A DNA stretch of 64,000 nt from NCBI RefSeq assembly GCF_007655135.1, contig NC_045132.1, positions 19,778,034 through 19,842,033 on the forward strand, in the 5' to 3' direction. Shown here in pieces: positions 22,325-33,308 of the stretch; within the stretch, counting starts at the first letter, position 1, and each line of letters opens with the position of its first letter. The notes below the pieces were generated by a model, which was not told where the DNA came from, did not search any database, and worked only from the letters and a program-made list of their open reading frames with translations. The translations under genes were made by a program, and so were the position numbers. Source of the DNA: Punica granatum. Its lineage: Eukaryota; Streptophyta; Magnoliopsida; Myrtales; Lythraceae.

Positions 22325-23962
22325 TTGCATTCTCTAAAATACCAAAATGTATTAAACACCAAAATAGTCATCAAACTTTCAAAGTAAGATAGAGCCATAA
22401 TATCTGTTAGGATCGATCGTTGGTTGAGATCGATTTGTAAGAATCAAAAGAAATTTAACTCACGATAATCTTGATGAAACAAATAAAAGGAGATAAGGGA
22501 AGCGAAGCTTGCACACTCGTGTACGTGGTGGGGCCAGTGTTGTACCAACTGTACGTTCACAAGCAAAGAAGGTTTTATCGGTTCTTCTTTTACTATGAAC
22601 TATGAAGAGACTACAAAGTGTTTTTCCTGAACTCCAGTTACATTGTTCTCTCTATAATCTTTCCTTAACTCTCACCCCTTATGTAATCTTATACAAGAAG
22701 AAAAGAATTAGGGAAAATAAATCTCATATATGAAAGAAATCAATTGAGCAAGGAAATAAAAAAAACTAGTTAAATCTATTGTGATTATGCTAGATCTCGC
22801 TCTAGAAAATTTTGCTACTTTTTGCAGTCAACTGCGCGACTATCCCACGACTTTCTCTCCTCTCTCTCGTCTCTCTCCTCCCTATCTCTCCTCTCTTTCT
22901 CTCTCTTCTCTCTGATCTCTCTCGACTCTCTCTCCTTTCTTTCTCTATCTCCTCTCACTTTCCCAACTCTCTCTCCTCTCTCTCTCATCGCTCTCGCCTT
23001 TCTCTCGACTCTATCCCACCTCTCTCTCGACTCTAACCCATCTATCTCTTCTGTCTCGATTCTCTCTCCTTTCTCTCCACTCTCTCATTTCAATCTCCTC
23101 TCTCGTTCTCCTTTCTTTCCTCTCTCTCATCTCTCTCCTGTCTTTCTCTATCTCCTCTCTCTCGACTCTCGACTCTCCCTACTCTCTGTTATCTCTCTCC
23201 CGACTCTCTCTTCTCTCTTATCTCCCTTCTCTCTCTTGACATTCTCTCTCGTCTCTCATCTCTCTCATCTCGCTCTCTCATCACTATTTGTCCCCTCTCC
23301 CATCTTTCTCCTCTTTCTTGACTCTTTCTCATCACCTTGTCGAGCTCCACTTTCTTGACTCTTTCTCATCACCTTGTTGAGAGACAGTGAGAGAGGACGA
23401 ATAGTGATGAGAGAGAGAGAGGAAAGAGATGAGAGTGGGATAGTCCGCGCAATTGATTGCAAAAAGCAGCAAAATTTTCTGGATAAGGATCTCACAACAG
23501 ATTTAGCTAGTTTTTATTTCCTTGCTCAATTGATTTCTTTCATGTATGAGATTTATTTTTCTTAATTCTTTTCTTCTTGTATAAGATTACATGAGGGGTG
23601 AAAGTTAATGAAAGATTATCTAGAGAGCACAATGTAATTGGGATTCAGGAAAAACTCACTTCTGTACTCCACGTCTTCATCGCTCATAATAAAAGAAGAA
23701 CCGACAAAGCCTCTTTTGCCCGTGGGTACGGTTGGTACAAAGCTGGCCCGAAACACCTACACAAGTGTGCAAGCTTCTCTTCCATTATCTCCTTTTAATT
23801 GTTTCGTCAAGATTATTGGGAGTTAATTTCTTTTCGATTCTTACAAATCGATCCTAACTAACAATCAATCCCAATAGATATTATGGCTCTGTCTTACTTG
23901 GTAAGTTTGATGGCTGTTTTGGTGTTTAATACATTTTGGTGTATTAGAGAAAGTAAAATGTA
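22325..23962. mobile_element. Long inverted repeat with CT-rich centre (foldback/MULE-like element)
   Basis: The left arm (about 22325-22850) and right arm (about 23430-23962) are inverted copies over roughly 520-530 bp with frequent substitutions and small indels. Examples are CCAAAATGTATTAAACACCAAAA with its reverse complement near 23920-23940, CAAGAAGAAAAGAATTAGG with CTAATTC-type sequence near 23563, and TTTGCAGTCAACTGCGCGACTATCCCA with TGGGATAGTCCGCGCAATTGATTGCAAA near 23437. Between them is about 580 bp of CTCTCT-rich simple sequence that turns into GAGAGA near the right arm. The arms are too long for a typical MITE. No transposase is present. Confidence 0.7.
22851..23370. repeat. CT-rich low-complexity tract
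   Basis: Long imperfect (CTCTCT)n with T and A interruptions. The open frames through it (for example 22822-23358) encode only Ser/Leu/Pro-rich low-complexity peptide and are not genes. Confidence 0.9.
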
Positions 23963-24247
23963 TGATTTTTTTAATTTTCTGATGTTTTGGTAGATTAGGG
24001 AAAATTAGCAAACTATCTGAATTTTTAGTTTAAAGACAATTGTCATATTTTCCACTTGTGCTTCATCTGTCACATATGTAGAATTAACGGCCATGTCAGC
24101 ACCGTTAAAGCCGAAACTGATGGGTTGGTAAATAGGGAAAACAGAGGGAAATATTTTGATTTTTCAATTCAAAATTTGAAAAGTTAGTAGATTGGAAAAT
24201 TTAGTGAAATTATGTGAATTTTTAGGCTATTTCCCCTTTGATTTTTG

Positions 24248-24902
24248 TCACAAAAAATACATGGTTGTCCATATCCGTTAAATGTGATCATTAATAATCT
24301 TTAAAAAGCACTAAACTTTCACTTGTTTCTCATATTAGCTCATTTCCTTCTCTTTCCTCCTTTCTTTCTCTCTCTCCACAGACCCGATTTTCCACCTTTT
24401 TTCCCCGGTCGACAACCTCGGAATTATCACGATGTATGGTTCCTCGCTGATATCGTTGAAATTTGACTCACCCTCACAAGGTCATCGAGCGTTGGGAACT
24501 GCAGGAACGTGAACTAGAGTGGATGAAGAGAGACTGACATTGAAGGAACCATGAGAGGGGGGCAGAGGGGGTCACGAGCAAGGTTGTCATGGGCTGGCCC
24601 TGTAGGAACGTGATCAAAGAAGAGAGATTTTGTGGGAAGGAGGGTTGGCGCTGAGGGAGAGTTTTTGACCATAACAAGACGAGCGATTTAGGTGAATGGG
24701 AGAGGTCAGAGATATGAATTGAACATTAGAGATTGTTGGCCAAAGGTTGCCCATCTGAATGTGTATCGGAGTGGAGGGGGAAAGAGAGGAGACTGAAGGA
24801 AAATGGGCTAAACTGAAAATATATGAAAAGTTCTAAAACTTTATCAAAATAATTAACTGCTAATTTTAACGATAATGGACAACCATGTGTTTTTTTGTAT
24901 AT
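24248..24902. mobile_element. Inverted-repeat non-autonomous DNA element
   Basis: The left end CAAAAAATACATGGTTGTCCATATCCGTTAAA is matched in inverted form at the right end, TTTAACGATAATGGACAACCATGTGTTTTTTTG. The similarity continues about 90 bp inward (AAAGCACTAAACTTTCAC... against ...GAAAAGTTCTAAAACTTT). The interior has no plausible gene. The superfamily cannot be set because I see no clear target duplication. Confidence 0.6.
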
Positions 24903-24960
24903 CTTCAGATTAATAAGCTAAAAGCACGATATAAAATTAGAATATCCATAATCAAAGAAG

Positions 24961-25089
24961 GTGTAGCGTATAAAGGCGCACATTATCGCTTAATAACCAA
25001 GGGATTTCATGTTCGATATTTAGGTAGGACTATACTTGTGCCTTTATTAAATACTTAGGATTTCTATGAGCTCCGTTGTAACCAAAAAA
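24961..25089 (+). mobile_element. SINE family A copy (tRNA-derived)
   Basis: TAGCGTATAAAGGCGCACAT, TCGCTTAATAACCAAGGGAT, a degraded B-box region (TTCATGTTCGATATTTAGGT), then GGACTATACTTGTGCCTTTATTAAATACTTAGG and an A-rich end. It shares this order with the copies at 27801-27952 and 55359-55508. Confidence 0.6.
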
Positions 25090-25230
25090 TAGGATATCCA
25101 TAAATCTCTTGTTTCTTATGCAATTAAAGGAAAAAAGGATTCTTAATTTTATACAATTAAGGCAGGTGGTAATTTTAATCGTGTGTTGAGCATTTCTCTT
25201 ATTGGGGAACGTATTCTTCTTGTCACTTCA

Positions 25231-25411
25231 TGTTGGAAAATCTATAGGCCTACTTGAATTTAACCCTATCGCAACCTAAAAGTTTAAGCCAATAAGTTAC
25301 TAGACTCATGCCTCTTATAAATTCATGGATTTCCTTTTAACGTTTTTATATGAGACACTACATTGTCCCTTACACCCAACACCTCAGAAATGTGGGCACA
25401 ATGTTTTAACA
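25231..25411 (-). mobile_element. Solo LTR related to the 184-bp LTR
   Basis: It starts TGTTGGAAAATC and ends GTTTTAACA. In the same order as 7896-8079 it has CAACCTAAAAGTTTAAGCCAATAAGTTACTAGACT, CTCTTATAAATTCATGGATTTCC and TATATGAGACACTACA. No PBS or polypurine tract is seen nearby. The strand follows the minus-strand orientation of the 184-bp LTR. Confidence 0.6.
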
Positions 25412-27800
25412 TGTCTAATACGGGTGATTAACTCTTTATTTAGATTGAGGAAAAGGAGGGAAGAAAAGATACGAGTTTTTATCGGAATTTTTAACTTTTA
25501 TCCAAGATCCACATTCCCTCAATTTATTTTCACCTCTGTTTTTTGGGAAATTCTATGGTACAATCACCAAAAGTGGTGATATGGTACACTCAATTATTTT
25601 ATTAAAAATTTAAATAAAGTTCACACAAGATTCACATAATTTACTACAACGTTAAGTAAAACTCTTTGAAGTTCGTATAATTAATTTACTTCAAATGAAA
25701 GTAATTTATGCCAAATGGTTGTCTCAAAATACATGTAACTTACTTGAAGGATCTATAATAATTTACTTATAGTATGTCTGGTACGAAGGAATCTAGTTAC
25801 ATTCTTGGCAATGTAGATTTATTTTCCCGAGGCCTACCAAATTCCCACGATTGCTTAGACCACTTTGTTTCGACAACGGCAATCAACATTTGCACACAAG
25901 TGGGGATGTAGATTCCCACCAAGGGTGGTGGGAAAGTAGATTCCCACCCAAGTGGTAGTCTCAATTTTTTCAAATTTCGATATCGCCCTTCCACTTTTAC
26001 ACTTGCTCAGCCACTACCATCACAGCTGCCACCCGACTGCCACCATCCTAGCCACAACCAAGGTCGTCTTAGACACCATCGCCATTCTCTTATCTTGTTC
26101 TTTTTCTTCTTTCTCACCTCCACAAAACCCCCAACCTCATCTTCGACTTGGGGCTTCGAAATCGAAGCACAGAGCTTCGATTTCGAGGCACATAGGCATC
26201 AAGTGGAAGCTCTCTTGCTTCAATTGAAAGCCTAGAGGTTGAAAGTCGCAAAACCTAGCCACCACCACGTTGCCACTACTACATTCATCTCAACCTCCAG
26301 AAAATTTGATTAATTTGCAACAAAGCACTATCTTCTGTGCTGCAAGTTCTAGTCAATGAGGCCTTTTTGCTATGGCGACAAGCTATTTTTGTGGAAGAAG
26401 AAAAGGATGATAGGTTTTGGTGGAGAGAGTAGAAGAGAAGGAAAGGAATAGTGTGGAAGGGGCATTTTAGAAATTTCATTTGATTTTTTATTATTCATTG
26501 TAAAGTCGAATATAAAAAAAGAAAAAAAAAAGATTTTTGGTTTAGCTAATAGCACACACCAAACATGGTAATGTAGATTACCAGTAATTTAAAAGATGGG
26601 AATCTATCTGCTAGTAATGTGGATTACCGGTGATATGATTCCTAGCAATCTATCAAATGCCACCTTAAAGTTAGCTATTTTATTATAATTTTGAGTAATT
26701 TATTTACATGTATGGTGCAACTATTTAAACCTTCCCCGTTTTCCTCAGTTTTTTTTTTTTTGCTGAAACGTTTTCCTCGATTTAAAGATGGGGTACAAGG
26801 GAAATGAAATAGATTCGTTGTAACCCAGCAAAAAAAAGAAATAGATTCGCTGTACAAAGCTTCTGATCATCTCATATAACAACTGAACTTTAACTTAATT
26901 CGGCGTGTTTAATGCAACCCCTTTCTTTCTTTCTCTCCTTTTTCTATGCGAACATTTTTTTTTTCATTACCCCATAGATCAATAAAATTTATTTTCCAGT
27001 AGACATGTAAAAGAGTTATGGTGATTAGCTGCTTGTCCGTGGCCGGCAGACCTTCAAGAATTCTTGCAATATGTCATGTTGTTGAAGCCGTGCCATTTCG
27101 ACAGATTCCCAGCATTATATTATCAAGGAAGGTGACAAACTCGGATTTCATATCATCTTCGACCGGATCACGCTAAGCTACAAGAAACGTGTTTGTCCAC
27201 AGCTAAGATTATATCTTGAACCTTATTGAATGGACCATATTTCATCAAGACTTTTATTTTGAATTTTCTTTCGGTATTTCCAACGCTAGAGATTCTATCC
27301 TTGTCGATATTGTCGATAGGATTCATGGTGATGCAAGCCTTATTGGACTTCCGCATTAGTTTACGAATTGGGTCCTGACCAGACCTATAAAACTTAAAAC
27401 CAGATACAACATTTCCCGATCGGCCTATTTTCATATTAATAGATCTGATCAACTTATCAAAAGGGAGATATTAAATTATGTCCACGCCAATTTTCAAAGT
27501 TGGAATGAAAATCTAAAGAAAGCCGGAAATGTGATGTCTGAATTTAATTTTGACTAATCGTTCAATTAAGACCTAATCGATGAATAGTCAGATTGCTTAT
27601 GGTCTGTTGAGTGGAAAAGAACAATAAAATTGATGAATATTACAACAAATGCAATTGAAGATGTCAGCTTTATTTACTTTGACTGGACTAATTTCTTTGA
27701 GGAAATTCTTTTTTTGCATGACGGATTTTGGTCCACCAATCAGGAAATAAGTTAAAATAATTTTCAATTCAACATTAAAGAATATTTTTATTTATCAAAG
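25412..27800. other. Intergenic region; possible MITE-like debris and one unidentified open frame
   Basis: Around 25780-26600, patterns such as GGAATCTAGTTACATTC, GTAATGTGGATTACCGG and GGTAATGTAGATTACC recur in both orientations, as in worn DNA-transposon ends. On the minus strand at 27452-27168 there is a 94-codon frame (MIRSINMKIGRSGN...) that continues past its stop into DPVEDDMKSEFVTFLDNIM. It looks coding-like, but I do not recognise it. It may be a gene relic. Confidence 0.35.
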
Positions 27801-27952
27801 AGCGTATAGCGCAGTGGCGTACGTTCTCACTTGATAACTAAGAGGTTGTACATTTGATACTCGGTGGGACTACCCATGTCCATTTATTAGCTATTAAGAT
27901 TTATACTTCATTATATTAGGCTCATGTGCCGCCCTCTTAAACAAAAACACAC
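27801..27952 (+). mobile_element. SINE family A copy, best preserved head
   Basis: It begins AGCGTATAGCGCAGTGGCGT, with an A-box-like TAGCGCAGTGG, followed by TCTCACTTGATAACTAAG. A B-box-like GGTTGTACATTTGATAC lies about 50 nt downstream, so it is tRNA-derived. The body ends TATTAGGCTCATGTGCCGCCC, followed by an A-rich tail. Confidence 0.7.
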
Positions 27953-28965
27953 ACATATATTTTCATCCAGTGAGCATGCGGGCCAAAAGAAAATCCATAC
28001 GTGCATGCAAGATTTATAGAGAGAGAGAAATGCTTGTGTCAACCAGATCTAATATTCACATGAAGACATAGATGTGGCTGCTAATAACAGAAATTTAAAA
28101 GATTTCAATATGATAAATATGGTATGATTAGAAGGAAGGTACCGTGACACTCACTCTCATCTAAGAAAAATGTTTCAAGCTATCAGCGGATTACTTGTGC
28201 GGTGACACTCCCTTATAACCGAAAAATATTACAAGGATTTCCTAGCCAATATTTTTAATATTGGTTGTGATCGGGATGTTCCTTTTCGATTGGTTTGGAT
28301 TTTTGTTTAACTTAAAACCAAATTAGGTTCAACTTTTGAAGAATCACAAACCAACCAAGACACATTTTTTAAGGGAAAAAATAGAGAGATGCAAACCGAA
28401 TTTTCTTTCCGACCACATAAGAAACTTAAATGTATCGGAAGGCTGCCTATCAAGGGCGTCAATATCAGTTAACTAGTAAAGCTAAATGAATATTAGCAGT
28501 TTCAAATTCTAATGAAAAGTATGCCAGTTCGTCAAAATAAAGAGTAAAATCCCTTGAGCTTTTGCCCAGTTCATCCACCGAAAAAAAAAAGAGTAAAACC
28601 CCTTATATATCTAAATATAACCCAGTAATAATTTAAAAAAATCACGTGACAAGATAATATAAAAACTAAGTTAGATAACACATATATATCCAAATAAAAC
28701 CCGATATATGGATGGAGGCCCATGAAAAGGGAAACTTTGATTAGACATGCATATTCGATTTAGTTTGCATTTTTTGATTAGTTTTTCCAGGATCTACAGA
28801 TATAAAAATATTTTTGTAAGCATATATTTCATTTTCCATAAAAACCTTCCTATTGTTACGATTTGATTTCTATATTTCGATTCTGTAAACTTTCCTACAT
28901 TTCTATTTCAAAATGTGACTTAATTTGGCAACTGATCGTATCTATATACATAAAATTGTATTCCC
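27953..28965. other. Intergenic AT-rich DNA
   Basis: I see nothing recognisable beyond short A/T runs. Confidence 0.4.
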
Positions 28966-28969
28966 ATAA

Positions 28970-29910
28970 TAAATAGGGATAAAAAAGTAATTTAACATAT
29001 AGTATAAGATAAATGTCAGAATAAACAATTATAAATGTATATATAATTATGATTAAATTAGTAAATGCATATAAATCATTAAATACTTAATAGTTTTATT
29101 ATGTCTAATCAGAAAATTAGAAATGTGTATACAATTAGGATTAAATTAGTAAATGCACATAAAAAGAGTTTTTTTCTCCCGAAAAGTGAGAGTACGAGGG
29201 GAGGGTTTTTGTGCTGTAGAATAAGCGGTCTTTGCTTGACCTAGTAGCAAGACCCATTGCCGGTGTTTATTTGTCTTGCAAGACGTGATCATTCAGCCCG
29301 ACTCTGGAAGCCCTAATCGTGAGATTTGACCAAGTAAGCCCGAAACTTTCCCTGTTCGAGTCAATTCTTTAAATTCCAACATAAATTTTATTATACAAAC
29401 ACGTTCTTGATAAAAAAATGTAATCTCGGAATTTATTTTTTGTATATAGTAGCCATAAAGGTAAATATCCAAATAAACAAGTATAAATGTATATACAATT
29501 AGGATTAAATTTACAAATGCATACAAATCACTAAATACTTAATAGTTTTATTAATTTTAAATAAAAATTTATAAATGTATAGGCAAGTAGGATTAATTTT
29601 TTTTTTGGGATAAATGGTAGAGACTTTCATTAATCAAAATGTATGTACATCAAGAGGCCATTTACTCAACACACATCAACAAAACTACCAAAACCGATTA
29701 GCTATGAGAACAATCTGGAGGGTGTAGGATTAAATTAGTCAATGCTTATTAAACACTTAATAATTTTATCATGTCTAAATAAACAATTATAAAGGTGTAT
29801 ACAATTAGGATAAAATTAGTAAAAACATATAAATCATTAAATACTTAATAATTTTATTATACAAGTACATTCTTGATTTAAAAAATGTAGTCCCATAATT
29901 TATGTAGAAA
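28970..29910. repeat. AT-rich degenerate tandem repeat array
   Basis: At least five copies of GTATACAATTAGGATTAAAT and TAGTAAATGCATATAAATCA, followed by TTAAATACTTAATAGTTTTATTA, occur near 29040, 29130, 29490, 29725 and 29800, some shortened. One copy is interrupted by the LINE-like insertion at 29597-29723. Confidence 0.75.
29597..29723 (-). mobile_element. 5'-truncated LINE/retroposon 3' end with target-site duplication
   Basis: The minus strand ends GTCTCTACCATTTATCCC followed by an A-run, as in plant LINE 3' ends. GTAGGATTAA flanks it on both sides (29587-29596 and 29724-29733). The insertion sits inside the AT-rich repeat array. Only about 127 bp was inserted, so the LINE call rests on the tail and duplication. 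Confidence 0.65.
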
Positions 29911-30768
29911 AAATACAATTCCTTAAAATAGTATCTATAAAAAAATTCCGATATAAATAAGAACTCAAAAAAAAATTTACTAATATTTACTAAATATATT
30001 TAAATATTGAACACTTTTGAAATAGTAAAAGAGAGATATGTTTAAAAATTATTAAAAGTAGATGACATAGTGTTTGGCCTGTAGTTGTACGGACGGGAGA
30101 ATCATATAACATAGAATTTGCACTCATCCATTTAATAGTCGTCCTTTGATTCGTGCATTGTCCGTGAATCGAATCCAACACCACCACTAACAGCACGGGC
30201 ATATTTATTCGCGCGTCGAAGGAAGCAAATGAATATATATACATAACATGAGAGCAGGCCGACATATAATAATATGTACGACTTACACATTTACTTTTTT
30301 CCTTTTCCGTTACGAGTGGACCTATAATTTCGGCGATACGGGTACATGAATTTTGCTTTCCAAGGTGTAAGCTGAGCTTTTTAATGATACTGAAGATTTT
30401 GGATCCTTCATCTCGACAAAAGAACGAATTAACAATATGTCATCAGGATCTGAATCGAATTTTAATGTTGCCTTTTAGGGGTCCAAATTGATCGGAACCA
30501 AACCCATTAAATGGTCCCACGTCGTCTCGTGTCGCCCAAATTGATCCGTCGAAAGGGGAAAGAGAATGACATAGAGAGAGACAGAGGGCTAAGCTTGTGA
30601 TGACACGGCCATGACACATGCCACCCGACGATCCCCACACTTTCTTCCTATGTCCTGACCGTGGCCCCCCCGTTTCCCCCTCTCGGTTTCCTTGCCGTTA
30701 ACGATCAGCATCTCTTTTGACTTTACCGAACTGCCCTCGGTTCCTCCAGCGCATCAATTTTTGGTTTG

Positions 30769-31140
30769 TTTTTTTTTTTTCTGTGAACGAAGGGCCGAAG
30801 CCGAAATTACAAAATAATCAAAACACAAACGGGGTTGAGACACCAGGAGTACCTCCCAGTGACAAATTACTTAAACCGTTAGGGTATAGCATAAAAATAT
30901 ATGGATCCCACGAGATGATAAGAGGATGATAATCGCTTGTCTAGCCAATCAGTCTGCACCAGCATTGGCTACGCTGAAAATGTGTGATATCTCCACTTCC
31001 CAATCCCGAGCAAGCAACTCTCGAATACTCGCACCAATTTTTCCCAGTGGAAAGACGGCCTTTGCTTTATTACAATATGGTCTTAAATTTTCAATAGACT
31101 TATATGAGATAATTGAGCTTATTTCTAAATTCAAAAGTTA
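30769..31140 (-). pseudogene. LINE 3' end with RNase H-like remnant
   Basis: The minus strand reads ELLARDWEVEISHIFSVANA then GAD*LARQAI, which fits the end of the RNase H domain found at the C-terminus of many plant L1-type LINEs (typically ANxxAD-LA). The Trp expected after GAD is a TGA stop. The sequence ends in a poly-A run (T-run at 30769-30780 on plus). It is 5' truncated and inactive. Confidence 0.65.
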
Positions 31141-33269
31141 AAACTATTAAGTGCCGACTAGTTAGGAAACTTATATGAACTCAATGAATTTTCTTACTCG
31201 ACCTGTGTGAAATTTGATCTTCTTTGCATCTATTTATTTTTTTCTGTTTTACTAGTGAAACGGTCAAAGTTTTTTTAATATAAGTTCAGTCTAATCCGTC
31301 TTCGGTTGGTTTGAACAAGTTTTTTTACGTCCGAACTCACGTATAATTATTATAGTTAACACAACATAAGTATGAACCACCAAAACCAATGAACAATATC
31401 TACCTGCGTATTAGTAGTAGTAGAACTGATAATTATGAATATATGTATATATATATATATATATATCTGATCATTAACGGAGAAGACCTCCCCCAGTTTG
31501 AAAAACTGAAGACGCAAACATAGTTCAAATCGACAAAGGATATTTTAATTGTTTCTTAGCCACCTCTTAGTGTCAATCAACTCTTTATAATTAATTGAGA
31601 CATTGTATTATAAATTATAAAAGGTTATTTATAGTAAGGGAGAATCTTCTTCTTGTTTTTTATTCTTTTTATAAAAAAACAAAAGGACAGGTGTCGGATT
31701 AGAAAAAGTCAACGTATGTGATTGACCGCTGTGATCTCATCATGGGTCGCGTTTTTTGACCCATGCCGTTGTTTGCTTGCTTGCTGCTGCCGGCGTTTTC
31801 CTCAGTTTTTGTCTGTCCGTTGGCTAATCTGAAGTGACGAAAATGCCCTCGACCCCGTTACCGGGAATGAATCATTCCCTAACGAATCCAAGTGACGACA
31901 TGGAAAGGATGGGATCCCACGTCGGACGTTAGTAGCCCTCAGCGTACGTGGCTGACCCTTCCTCTCACGTGCTGTGCATGCTCTCACGTAATCGAGTCGA
32001 CCAAACGGAAGCAAGCCACCATCAGTGACGTATATATTCAACATTAACTGTACAACGACCAATCGTCGTCTTTGCCCTACTTTCAAGTATAAGCATAATA
32101 GTACACCACCGAAAGTTGATTAGTTCAATCCCTCTTAATAAAGTTTCGGATATGAATCTTATGAATGGTGAATATTTATTATAATTATGAGAGTTTTATT
32201 CATTAGTAAGTTGATATAAATTAGTCGAAATTTATTGAACTTCAGAATATCAGCTTCTATGTACAATGAAAAAGATTAAGCATAAATACATAAGTAAATA
32301 ATAATGTCAAAAGCCTTATTGTAAATAGACTCCATGAAAGCCGACGTTATAGGCGATTACCGCGATCATTTTTAGTTGCTAACTTCTTTGAAGGACCTTA
32401 ACTAGGCGTTAAAATCTCCTTATCCAAAGGTAGCCCGGACTACATACATAGTCGATGTGGAAGGAATCTTTCGGTTCCTTTTCTTTTCTTGATAGGAGAA
32501 TGGAAGTCAGGTACATACCACAACTTGCAATGACACAGTTGTACTCCACATACAAAGTCGGACTCTTGGAAATTTATACATTTTTTTTGCGTAAGGTACC
32601 TTGTCGAATAGATAGAAGCCGTAAACAAGAATGAGTGAATCGGGCGTGTAAAAAGCTTATACTCTAGGATTCATTTCTTTTTTCGATTACAAAAATTGTG
32701 AGAGACATTATGCCAGTAATTCAAAGGAACATAACATTTAAAAATACTTCTCGTCTCAACAAATGCGCCTTTTACTATCCGAACTTATATCCTCTTACTT
32801 ATGAGATTGCCATTGTTTATCACTGAACCAATAACTTAGTAGCAACTAGAGTCGTTTTTACATGCAAGAATGGACACAGTTTTGTGTGCATACATTATCT
32901 TGTTTTATCAATGAATGAATAATATAATATATACAAAGGATGAAGCATGAGGTATGACTTTTGTCCCCTTTCCTCTGGGAAACAGTGGGCAGTCATGACT
33001 TCGGGTGCACAAAATTCTATCCGGTAGAATAAAACAAGAATCTTGCCCGATAATTACTGAAGGTATTCTCGATTTGGTTTGATTTTTTCTCTCCCTCTTC
33101 TACCTTGGTAATCGTGGGACATATCAATTAACTATGTTAATCCCTTGTGTTATTTAACAATAATCAAATCCAAAGCACAGCCAAAATGATCGGTGCATGC
33201 CTTTTCTTTCAGCATTAGTATCCATTGTTTTCACACACAGACCCACACACGTATTTATATATGTATATA

Positions 33270-33308
<39 letters not shown>

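Noticed and set aside
22822..23358. 178-codon open frame rich in Ser and Leu
   Set aside because: It is a translation of the CT-rich tract; similar frames exist in other registers.
25765..26660. Possible element with GTAATGTAGATTACC-like ends
   Set aside because: The inverted matches are short and shift in register, so ends cannot be set.
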